The position numbers were made by a program, and so were the translations under genes. Source: Icerya purchasi (lineage: Eukaryota > Arthropoda > Insecta > Hemiptera > Monophlebidae). From it: a DNA stretch of 64,000 nt. The first letter of the stretch is position 1. Each line of letters starts with the position of its first letter. The stretch lies in NCBI GenBank assembly GCA_039619475.1, contig CM077116.1:300804464-300868463 (forward strand), given 5' to 3'. Shown here piece after piece: positions 27,801 through 40,800 of this stretch. The notes under the pieces are model-generated. The model was given only the letters and a program-made list of their open reading frames with translations. It did not search any database and was not told the origin of the DNA.

Positions 27801-28792
27801 CTTTCAATTACTTTAAATTCTTCAACTGAAGTTTTTAACTTGTAATTTACATAAAATCCTACTCCTTGTTGTTTTTTGTAACTGTTTGAATAAAACAGAA
27901 TATTACTTTAATTTCGTTCTAGTATTGTGTTCTCTTGACCTTCTAATTTCAGCTAAACCCATCTCATTCCATTTTATGGCGTTTAATGCGTTTTCTGATT
28001 CCAGTAACTTTTCACCTTTTAATGTCCATATATTTAAACAACAGAGGTAAAGGTTCTTTTCCACTATGCAGACATGATCGGTGGATAACTTTTTTGTTTC
28101 CTTATGGGTCTGACGATACATAAACGAGGGTGGGGTTCGGTCTTTACAGTCTGCCATGGGGACCAATCCTATCGGCAGGATGCTAATTTTACAGTAATAA
28201 TTAGTAACTTAATTGCGAGATCAGTTGTTTATCTCTCTCTTCACTCGTATTGTCCGTTTGCGGACGCCGTGACCAACTATCATAAACCAGTGGATCGAGC
28301 GACCACCTGTCGCCATTTTTCTCTGTTGTTGTTAGTTTTTATTAGTTCTGACAGAGACAATTTTGTGACGGCTTTAATATGAACTAAGAACCTCATCGGT
28401 GGCCGTCCCTGGCTCCTTTTTCCATTGATTTTTCCATGCTTGATAATTCGTTCTAAATCATTCCGTCTCATTACATGCCCAAAGAACTTTAAACTCTGCC
28501 TTATTATTGCGGGCAATAATCGTTGCATCGGTTCTATACGTAGTTGTTTTAAAATTGATAGATTGGTTCTGTATTCTGCTCAGGATATTCCTAACATGCG
28601 CCCGTAGCAGGTCATCTCAAAGGCTTCGATTTTCTGGCGTGATGCCGCCGTTATTCTCCAAGATTCTGAACCGTGACGGAATATTGAATGTGGCATAACT
28701 TAAATTGGTATAAGATTAAAGTGAAATAATTAAGAACTTTCATCGCTTATTTTTTGATAATATTTAATAGAATTAATTTTTTGCATCGGTAA

Positions 28793-28834
<42 letters not shown>

Positions 28835-31800
28835 TTTAATGAAGCTTCTGGAGAAGTATTAATCACCGAAACCATATTTGTATTTATTTTTCTTGGACTT
28901 ATTCCGAATTGAATGATTTTACTTAACGAGTCAAAAAAAAACTTGTAAATATTGTGAAAAACAAATATCCTGACAATTTTACAGAAAAAATAATCATTAT
29001 TTAGTAAGCCAATTTTATGAAATATTAAAAATTTTCGAACAAAAAAAGTAAAATAATTGAGATCCTCAACGTTACGTAATCCTGGTTAACATTCAAATGA
29101 TAGTTCTGTGGTACGTAAACAAACCGAGAAATACATATTGTTAAATACCAATGCAAAAAATTACGGCTAATAAATTTGTTTTCAAATTTTAAAAAAATTT
29201 CATGTGCAGTATTCTTGTGAAAAAATATCCCATTTAGTATAAAATGTACAAAATTAGCCTGCAAAATAATTTGTAAAAATAATTTTACTTAATGATAATA
29301 GAAGAACAAATCAAGTTAGTTATTAATCTACGTTCGTGAAATATAAGAAATAGACTTTAATTAATTTATGTAAATTTTATTATTTAAATGAGCGTGATTC
29401 AGTAAGTTGCTAATTTTGGTAATGTTATTAAACATTTTATTTACATCTAATATAAGTAGAAAACGCAAATGTAGTAACATTATTCTGGACTTCTTCGTGT
29501 TTTTTACTTCAATAACATTTTTGTCGATTACTGTATAATTTCTCAACACAGAGGAGGTTAATTTTTAAAACATTGCCCGCGTTGTAGTTATTGTTAGTCA
29601 AATTTCTTTATTAATTGAAACAAGAATTTTACCCGAGAAAACTGAAAAGTTAATGTAGAATATTTTAAATCACCATATACTACTAATAAACTGAAATAAA
29701 AGATGCGATTTGCAAGGGTTAACGACTATCAGATTGATGCAATATAATTTGGAAATTATTAGTACCTAAAAATTAAAATCAAAATTAAGTATTTATTAGC
29801 TAATGATTATTTTTGGTATTTTCTGTTTAAATATTTAATTGACAAGCATGCAATTAACATGTATTCGAAATCTTTCAGTTAAGAACTGTCATTATGTGTT
29901 ATTATAACTCGAACGTAACTGATTTTGCCGTTTTTGTCATCATATTCTTGTAAACTATTATTTCTTGCTTAGAATAATTTAATTTGCTCATTATTCGTAT
30001 CACTAATGTTTTTAAGTATTACGGAAATTTCAAAACGTTTTCATAATTTTATACTACTCTTCATCGTACATATCAGCTGTATATAAAAACTTATTGAATA
30101 TTGCTAAAACCTGTTCTTTTTTCTGCTACAATAGTGTAATATTTGTTTTTTGTTTTTTTTTTTTATTTTTTAATCATTAACAGTCGATTCAGATTATCTA
30201 GACTTGTTTGTTTTGGTTTTGTTGCATTTATGCATGATTTCTATAATAAAATAAAAATTTTACTTATGTTAACAAGCGATTCCCGTGGCTCTCAATCAAT
30301 TCTTGACTATACCACTTTATTATTCACACGTAAGAAAAATTGAATAAAATTGATTATGTAAACATTTCATTCAATATAAATCATTTAACACCCCCCTCCT
30401 TTTTCTTAGACGTGAATATAAACACTTCAGTTCATTAAAGAAAAAAAAATGTTCAAAAATTCAGTAGTAATTATAACCTTTTGCAAATGAATGCATTTAT
30501 TTCACCTAAGTAAATTTAAATTGTATTGTAAAACATGGGTAATTACGGTAGTCTAGTGGTTAAAACGGTCGATTACCAGTCTAGTGGCTAAGGGTTCACG
30601 GTTCGTTTCCTTCCAAACTCAGGTCGCTCCAAAATTTACCTTGTTTGAAATAATTGGATACAAGAGAAATCTGAAAACGTAAATGCGTCCGTGAAAAAGA
30701 AACTAGTCCCTAATCAATGTTATTGAGTATAATGATTTTATAATCTCGGATACCTTGCCATGGGTGTGTAAATTATTTTATTTACTGTAAAACATAATCA
30801 TTTATTAAACAAGTGAAAGAATATGAAAGTTTCAAATATTATTGCTCGGGTCAAAGTTTGATATCATTAAAATGAAATGATTATTTTTTCACATTTTTGG
30901 AATGTACACACATACACTTTTTGATCAGTGTCTATGTACAACACAGATTCTAAATTCAGTAATTGTCGAGAAATTATGAGTAACATTAGAAGCGACAGAG
31001 AAATATATTCTGAAAATGATTAAACAGGATAAAAAAATGAATTCTTAATTTATACTAAAAACGGAAGGAACGGATATTATTATTAAAATTGAGATATTGA
31101 AATGGGGATGAGCAGATTGTGCAATGCGGAGAATGGATAAACAGGGTCAACACCCAATCGGGAAATCGGAAATAAGCCGGAAATTTTGTCGTAAAACCGG
31201 GAAAAAAATGAAAAAAGCCAAAAACGATATTTTTAACAAGAAAAAATCATTTGAAGTGAAAAATGAATGCATTGTTTTAATGTACTTTACCCAAAATAAA
31301 TTTCAAAGTTCTGTTTTATTTACAATATATAAAATGTGCTGCGGCGGTAAAATATTATCAATAGTAACAACGAAGTTCTATTCTTCTTTTTGTACAATTC
31401 TAATAATCAGGAAATCGGGAGGATTTGGACCAGGAAAACGGGGAATTTAAAAATTACATTTGAGCGGTCACCAGGATAAAGGTTGTATCATAAAAATATT
31501 GGAATGGTAACAAAAGGAATAAAAGGATTAAGAAAAAGATCAAAAATCAGATGGGAAGATGACATTTGTAAGTTGGCTGAAGTTCCATGAAGGAGATTAG
31601 TAAAAAATCGGGAAACTTGGAAAGCAGTTAACATAATATTGCGTATAATCAGAAGGCTTTAGTTTACGATATATCGGAAAAATTGCACAATAATAATAAT
31701 AAGATACAAATATTATGTATTTATATAAGAATATATATTTCAGCTAGTACTCCAAATCGAAATACTCAGAGTAATTGGCGAAATACAAATATGCCATTGC

Positions 31801-34800
31801 AGTCAAATTCATGGAATCAAAATAATCAAGGTAATGGTTTACTTATTCGATAAATAAAAATTCATTCTGAAACTAATTAATTTTCAGTTAATTACATAAA
31901 ATTATAAATTTTCAAAACGCGAGACATAATAAAGCCTTTTAAAAAGATGTGACTGCGTTTATAAAGCTTATCGCATGTGGGTGTGGGTGTGTACGCGTAT
32001 GTGTGTATAATACTGATACGAACAGCAAAATGGGTTCAATTTAAAAAAAAAAATAAATCCGTAAGTATTTAATGGATTAAAAAAAAAAAATGGAATTTAA
32101 ATACATAAATAAAGGAAAAACGTCGATCTGTTCAAGCCGGCATAAAAAAATTTACGAGTGAAATGTAATATATCAAAGAAGGAGCTTCAGCGTTGCGTTG
32201 TAATGAAAAACGAAAAAAAAAAAAATCGCGAAAAGCTATATAAATAACCAATAATTTAGAACAGTAGATCATTCACCTGTCTGTTATAAAACCAAACCTT
32301 CTTTAATATGATCTAATGCAATTTTAACAGGATATTCAATCTTGACAATACATAACATTAATGATAACATCACTAGGAAATGTATCCTTTGCATCAGACA
32401 TTTATTGTTTGGTATCTATTAGAACTGTCTGAAAATAAAAAAAAGTTAACAGATCTGTAATTTTTGAAAAACATGTAACAATAATCGTGAATTATCCAGA
32501 GATTGATGGATTAAGTATCGCTATTAATTTAAATAATCCATATTTCAATAAATTAAAATGAAAAATTGTTTACATTTATTTAAACAGCATCTGTTTAACA
32601 ATTTAATTTTAAAAAAAAAATGTATTCTTTGTTATTTTAGCTATATATATATATATAATTTTGATTGAAATGTAAAGTAGACTGTATGACTAAAAAACAC
32701 TTTTTGTTAATGTTGAAAATCGTACAAACTGACGATGCCCTGCATTTTAGTTAATTATAGCGTCGGTTATAAAAGTATTTTTAAAAATATTAAATATAAA
32801 AAAAGCGTTGTAAGCGCAATTATGACATTACTGATTTTATAGTTTTATTTTGTTGGTTTCAGGTGATTCAGATGATGTACACTGTAATTGTAATATTCCT
32901 GCAAGAAGGTGACAAATTCTAATTATATTCTTATTGAAGAAATATATTTTACTATATTTATAATTAAGAAAAATAATAATCACTACTCGCTGATGCACAT
33001 TAGCAGCAATAAACAATCTTTTCTGCTAGTTCCATATATACATATATATATACAGTCGATTCGCGATTATCCGGATTAATTGGGCGGTCAGTCCGGATAG
33101 CAAAAAATCCGGGTACTCCGGAGTTCAAGGTTAAATACTGCAAATTAAATGAAAAAAATGAAAACTAACTTATTGTGTAAAAAAGTAAACATGAAAATTA
33201 ACTTACGGTACATTAACTAGTTTTTAAAGAAGTCTGCGATTAAGATCTGTGTCTTTCGCTGCATTCTCTTTTTGCCGATATATCTCGCCACTTGCATAAA
33301 CAAATGATATCAGCCGGTGACGCTTCTTCCTGTTGAGTAATGTACTCCGGCGCTACTTCGATCGCCTTCAGTCCTTCATCGTGTGGTATGACACTTTGAA
33401 CGGGCTCGTTATCCATATTTTCTTCAACTAGATCCTCGTTGAGTACCATGACCACAATATTCTCATCTGCCGTTTCTTCGATCTCCTCGCTACCCATCCA
33501 TTCTGTAACGTCATCCGTATTACCCATTTCACATTCTGGAATACTTTTTATTAGAGAAACAAGCTCCTCGTTGTCTTTTGAACTGTTCAAATCACATTGT
33601 TTGTCAATTTCATCCCATTTATCACTGACTTAATGATCTAATATTATTTTCGACGATCGCACTAATGCTATAGAACTAATCTCTTCCCATCCCGCAGATA
33701 ACTAAGTGATAACATCAAGCATATCTATCAACACTGATTTTAAAGCAACCTGGCAATCCTCATAATTTTCAACGCTTGATATTAGTCTGGTGAAAAGGCG
33801 GCGTCGATATTTTTTTTAAAGGTGTCTAGGATTCCTTGATCCATAGGTTGACAAATTGATGTAACCTTTTGCTGGAAGAAACATTGTTTTATATCACCAT
33901 CTTGTAACTCCTCAGTTGCCGGATAGGAAGGTACATTGTCGAGAATAAGGATTACTTTTCTTGGTAACTGCTTGTCGGACAAATGTTTCGCAATTGCAGG
34001 CACAAACTCTTTGTGAAACCAAGTTTTAAAAATTTCACCATTTATCCATGTCGTTTTTTGATCAGTATACCGTATGGGCAGGAAATCAATGTTTTTAAGA
34101 TTTTTAAACGCTCTTGGTTTTTTAGATTTCCCAACTAATGCTAACCTCAATTTATGGGTTCCAGTTGCGTTACTGTATGCTAAAACCGTTACACGATCTT
34201 TGCTTTTTTTATAACCAGGTGAGTTTACCATCAGTCTCATCACAATTGTGTTTGATCACCAGATATATCTTCCTTATCTAACAAGCTGAAAAGACGAACC
34301 TTGGACTTGGGAACAGCATTTTTATCCGATGATAATGCTTCACCACTAACTATTATCTGTTTTATGCTGAAACGCGTTTTCTATCGGTCGAGCCAACCGT
34401 CACTCGTCGTAAATGCGTTGTCTTCTCCTTCATTTTTTTTAAAAAATTGAATGGCTTTTTCTTGAAGTAATGGACCAAAAATAGGTAGGCCTTTCCCCTC
34501 ATAAACTCATGTCAGGTATAAAGCTTCTTCAACCTGAGAATGTTTTCCTGGTTGCATCTTCTTTCTTATTTTAATGTCACTCTGACTTGCTTGATTAGCG
34601 CATCATTTTTAAATCTTACATCGTTTTTTTTTTCAGTCATTGACAGCACTTGTCCCCACTCCCAACTCTAAAGCGATTTTTTTTGTAGACTCACCACAAT
34701 CTGACCTTTCGATGGTACGAAATTTTTCTTCTAAGGTCACTACAACTTTCTTCTGTTTGTCCGTCGTTATTTAAAACTTAATACAAAACTTAAAAAACTA

Positions 34801-37800
34801 AAACAAATTAATCATATTAAAATTACGTGTTCGTATTTAACGGCACAACTAAAATGAATAAGACTACATCAACGGCTCACACTCACAACTAAGAACTAAT
34901 GTAAAAACAACGTTGTAGCTTATGAGAAGAGATGAATGATATCGAGCAGGAGACAGTTGATCCTAGCCGCCATAGTACCAGCCAGCAGTACGGTTCGAAG
35001 AGGCTGATAAACGAAATAACTTTACAATTACTATCAGTCACAGTACGTTATGGTAACAGACAGCATCTTCATTGGCAGCAAATGTAAACAAATATTCAGA
35101 TACGTCCTGCATATAGCTGTGCATTTTATAAAAGTGCTTTGGCTTTTTTTCTTTTTTTATTTTTTGAAAAATCGATCCGGATAATCGCGAGTCGACTGTA
35201 TATATATATGTGTATGTATGTATGTATGTATATACAGCTAAAAATTCACATGTAACATAACGACATAATGTACCTAGGCCATGTCAAAATTCAAATTTTC
35301 TGGCAGAGAAAATGGATAAAATCAGAAAACCGCTTTTTAAAAAACTAATAATTAAGCTACGGCTGACCAAAAATTGACATTCCATACAGATTTACCCACA
35401 TGCAATTTTTTAAAAATCCTTTCAATTTGAAGGGTGGAAAAGGGTTTTAAAAAAACGAAAATCAAGCCACAGCTCAAATAAATGGTAATTGTAACGTGAA
35501 ATTTCATGTACATTTAAAGTTTATGGCGAAGGTGTCAAATAGGAAATCACTTTTGAAAATTCTAATTTTAAAGAGTCAAAGTGGGTTATAAATTGTTTTT
35601 CAAAATATACATAAAGTATGACATTTTCGGTAAAAATAGGTTTTCGGGATTATAATTTTGCGCCAGGATTCCTTATATAGTCTACTAAAAGTGTGCAAAA
35701 GCTTTTTAAATTCTCTAAATTGTAAGGCTGGAAAAGGGTTTCACTCTGCTTTTGGCATAAAATAATAATCACGCTACAGCCAAAACCACTTCTACTAGAT
35801 AAGTGAAAATTCTATATGAACATTACCTATAACCAAAAATGTCATTAAGAAAAATGTTTCTTTTTTGAAAATTCGAACTCTAAAAGTGAAAAAAGTTACA
35901 AACTATTTTCCATATAATACATAAATCGTAATATCGTTTTAAAAATAAGTTTATCAAATTATAATTTTGCATGAAGATTGTTTACATTATACACTAAAAA
36001 AAGTCTACACTTCTTTTAAATTTGAAATTTTAAAGGCGAAGAAAAGATGTTTTTTTGGGGGCGCGTAAACTATGGGCATTAACCTAGGGCAAGTATAATT
36101 TTTGAATTGTCGATATGCGACAGCGAAATATCAGGTCCTACGTAAACGAAACATCACTGCCTAACAAATTGCATCACGGTGGCTGGCTGGGTTTTTAGCA
36201 AAACTTAATATCATGCTGCAGCTAAAAGGATAGGACTCATAAGGAAAATATATGAATATTATGTATTGAGCTTTGTTTCACATTGATACCACTAGTAGTT
36301 GAGAAACAGCAACAGTTTAAAATTCAAATAGCCAATTAGTAGCGATAGAGGAAGACAAGGATATCTCAGTCGAAAAAGTTATATCGCACTTCAGAAGAAT
36401 ATGGAAAACTTATATGTTTGTCAGCGTTTAGTTCTGGTATGGTTATTTATTTATGTTGAGAAGAGAGAATCAGTATTTTCATTTGATTGCGAAATAGAAT
36501 TTTGTTTTTTTCCTGCATGATTTGACGATATGTTCTCATTCTGAACTGGTTTCTACGTTTCGATTTGTTGGGTTTCATCAACACTCTAGAGAATGTAGTG
36601 TTTATTCCGAACAGTAACAACATATATTACTGCTAGCACATGTAAAAACTAAACTGTTAATTTCTAAATACAGATTTAAAAGGGTATTAATATACGGTCG
36701 AAGCCGTGGGTAACTGCTGGTGTTAATATGAAACAACTTTATTTTTAATTGATGATACAAAAACGTTAATGGTAAAATATATTTTTAGATTTACAGTAAT
36801 GAAAGAAAGCGCGAACAAAGGTAGACAGTTTTACTCTTGTTCTAAACCACAGTCAGATAATGCAAGATGTAAATTCTTCTTGTGGGCAGACGGACAAGCA
36901 GAACAAAATTTTTCAAACAGGTCGCAAAGTAATTCATCTACTTTTAGCAGAAACAACAGGAATACACCTTCCACTTTCAGAGCTAGAGCAGGTAAAACAA
37001 ATCTATTTTTAAAGTATTTAATCTTCTTGTACTATTTCTCGAAACATAATTCATCAATTAGCATTAATCTACAAAAAAATTTGTAATTTAATTCAGTAAA
37101 ACATTGAACTTAACCCTTTATAAGGTATTTTATAAAACTTTCTTATTTATTCTTTCTATATTTTTATGTTGTGGTATTTTATAAATTTATACACTAATGT
37201 ATCTAAATTCGACGTTGGATCTGCCACTATCTGTGTTACTGAAACTGGAAAGGTATGCAGTTCTGATAGGATTTCTGTTCTAAGTTTGTCTCTACCCTGC
37301 TTGTAAACTTTACATTGCCAAATAAAATGATCTATTGTACCCTCTGTTCTACAACTATTGCATGTACTGTCATTGATAGTATTAATTTTTGCTAAGTGAA
37401 TGGGGGTTTTTTTGTGCAGTGTTCTCAATCTTGTTATCGTTACTATAAAGTCTCATTCAAAGTTATTCGCTCCTTTAAACCAAGGGACCCTTGGGACATT
37501 CTTTTGTATTCTTGAGTAGTCTTTCCCTTTTGTTGGTACTCGACGTTCCACTCCGTTATAATGTGTTCTCTAATTACCGGTAAAAAAATCCCACCAATTT
37601 AATTTCTAGACAATTGTTCTACTACCTACTGCGGTTCTTACTATTCTAAATCATCTTTTAAATTAAAACTTACGTTTTGCTTATTAAATCAAATTTCTTT
37701 TTATACAGATCGATAACAAGTTATAAATTGAATTGAACATATATTTTAAATATTCACTATAAATCGTAAATTACTTTAGCTAAGTGATTTTGTTTATTTT

Positions 37801-40800
37801 GTTAATGGAAGTTTTTTCATTCTTCAAGAATTAAATTTTTAATCTTAAATCATTATTTCAATATCCTTGATAGCAATTGCATTTTTTCGACATTATTACG
37901 AATAAAACATAAGACCTACATAAATGTTAAATAATTTTTATTCTCTGAACTCTTTCTTTTATAGTGTATGTGAGGAAATTTGATTGTGCGACTGATGAGA
38001 TACAAGCATATTAACTCTTAAATGGTTCGTAAATTCGCATGATGTAGATCCATATCATTCATTATAATCAACGATGATTCTTTACCAAAGGGGAACTATG
38101 TATTGTTATAACTTTTAAATTAATACTCTTATTTACCTTTATTTTTTTTTTATTATTATATTTGTTTAAATACCCAATAAGACTAACTGTTTTACATGTA
38201 AATATGTAATTAATTTATATTCATTCGAATATTTTCGTGTATAATTTTTATCTTCTTATTATAACAGTTCAGAAAAATATAACAAGAAAATGCGGTATAT
38301 GCAGGCAACAAGGTAAGTTTTTTTTGCTACATTATTTTATGCAAAAATATGAAAATACAATGAAATCTTGCTAATTCGACCTAATACGGACCACAGTCGG
38401 TGCGAATTAGCGAAAATTCCGAATTATGGAACACTTCTAAAATCACGTGTAATCCGAATTTTTACAAATATCGTGTACTTAATTTAGATAAATCCCAAAG
38501 CGTAATTGTATGTAATAATTTAAGTCGGTGAATTCAGTAAAAAATAAGAAGTATAAAAATGAAAAATTTTAATTACTCTACATTTAATTTTAATAGAAAT
38601 TGACTACAAAATGTATATTACTAATTTACTATACAAATTACATATTCTTTAAAAACACTAAATGTACAGTACTGTTTTGCATATGTATATTATTTACGAT
38701 ACCTGTTCATTTGAAAAAGTCTGATTTTTTTTTTGAGTGTATTATTTTGGATTTCTTTTGACACAATGTGCTACTTCATTTCGTTTAACATGATGAAATA
38801 TTTATTAAATTCACTGTTTGTATTACACAATCTTAATAATGAATCAACGTGATTTTTAGCATCAGTTAGTTTTACAGTCTCTTCTTGGATTTCTTCGCAG
38901 TTGTCTTCCATACCATCAGAAGAATCTTGTTGCACATCCCTAACTAAACGTTCATTTACGACAGCCGCTATTTCTTCTTCCGTCTGGACAGGGTACCCAA
39001 ATTCATCTTTATCATCATTTAACCAGTCCCGTGTGTCTGCCACGGTACATTCTTCACCAGCGTTTTGTAAAATATTTATGTACTCGTCTTCTTCAATTTC
39101 GCTTACGCAAAAATTAACATGGCAGCATTAAAAAAAAAGTTTATTTTTTTGTCAGTCCGAATTAGCGAAAGTTTACTGTATTTATATTTTTAACGTCATA
39201 TTACTTTTTCTAAAATATAATTCAATGATATGTGCCAATTTCAAAGGGAAGCAAAGAAAATCTAAGTGAAAATAAAAAAAAAAAAAAGATTGAAGTTAAC
39301 CAGGAAAACTGGAACATATTTTTTTTCAAATTAAAGGGAATATTAATGAAATTAGTATAAAGTCGGGATTAAATAATTCTCGTATTAATATGGTTGTAAT
39401 TTATAATAATTGATAAATATTATATCGTCTAAAAAGTAAATCCTTAAGTTCATCTGAAATAGCATATTGCATTCTGTCACGTTTTCTTCCGCAACAAACA
39501 AAGTGTCAGATATTTTATCAGTTATCAACCTTCATTTTTTTTTATAAAGCCTACTAAAATCTGTTTTATATTTTTCCAACTATTTTTAATCGCATTTATA
39601 TAACAATGTATACGTGTGTACGTGTGTTTGTGTATGTATATATATGTATATAAAACGGGTGTGCAGTTATTTAATTTTTATATTTAATAAGGTAATATTT
39701 TACGAATACTTTACTAAAAAACTTATAGGGCTTAAGAATAAACATTTAGTCTTCTAAATAACGTTTTGACTTCAAATTATTAAAAATCATTTTACCACTT
39801 GAAATGTAATTGTGACGGTTCTTTTTTTCTTTACATACGACTATTTGGAATTACAGCAAAATAGTAGATTAACGGTATATTTGTTATTTTGACTGTGATA
39901 CGACTTGTTTCTTTCATTTTAAATTACAACAATTTTATATTTCTTGCGATAACAATTTAACTATAACAACATCATTAACGATTTATCTAAACTTATTTCG
40001 GGTTTTCAACGTATGAATGTTAGTGGTAACTAGTATTCCTGAAATTTCGGTTAATATAAAAAGCTTCTATCGGACACTGTTATCGCTTATCTAGAGAATT
40101 ACATTTTACGACTAACCAAATTGTGTTTTTAATTTTTGCATCGTTTCCATTCTTTTATAGTAGTTTATGTTGCGTATTTATTAAGTTTATTTCTGATTAT
40201 TTATTATTTTCAATACCAAAGATTATTTCATTTTAATTTATTAGGTAAATATTATACATGCACACATACACACACACACAAAATATTTTCTATAATAATT
40301 AAGTAATGTCTAAATAAATTTCTTAAAATAAGTTAAAGAGCAATACGACAATGTCGTATGAAATCTTATATCTAACAACCGATTAGTCTCAAGAATAATG
40401 TTATAGTAATGATTTGTTGGAAACTAAGAAAAACTAGCACGATTTGGCATAAATATTTCAGTGTCAGTAGTTGAAACATTTCTTTACAAATTCGTTTTTA
40501 AATAAAAAATGATTACTTAAAATGTCGATAAAGTTCTTTTTAAATTTTTAAATTCAGTGGTTTATGTATGATGTCAGTATCCAATTTCAAAAAATTGATT
40601 TAATGTGAAAAATGCTTATTAATTGAAAACATAATTCATTTTGAAATGTATTACTTATCTCGTTAAATATATTTTGTAAGAAATTTTTCGTTTATTTATG
40701 ATTTTACAAATCATTTATTATTTCATGTAGCCTATCTTTCAATTATTAAGTAGATGTGATTAAAATTAAATTATTTTATAGTTTTTTTTTTCTCCGTGAA

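Noticed and set aside
31124..31450. 108-codon + strand open frame
   Set aside because: It lies almost wholly over the MITE defined by the GGATAAA duplication; no motif and no family resemblance.
33439..33633. + strand open frames opposite Tigger and other transposases
   Set aside because: They are antisense shadows of clear minus-strand transposase or RT domains.
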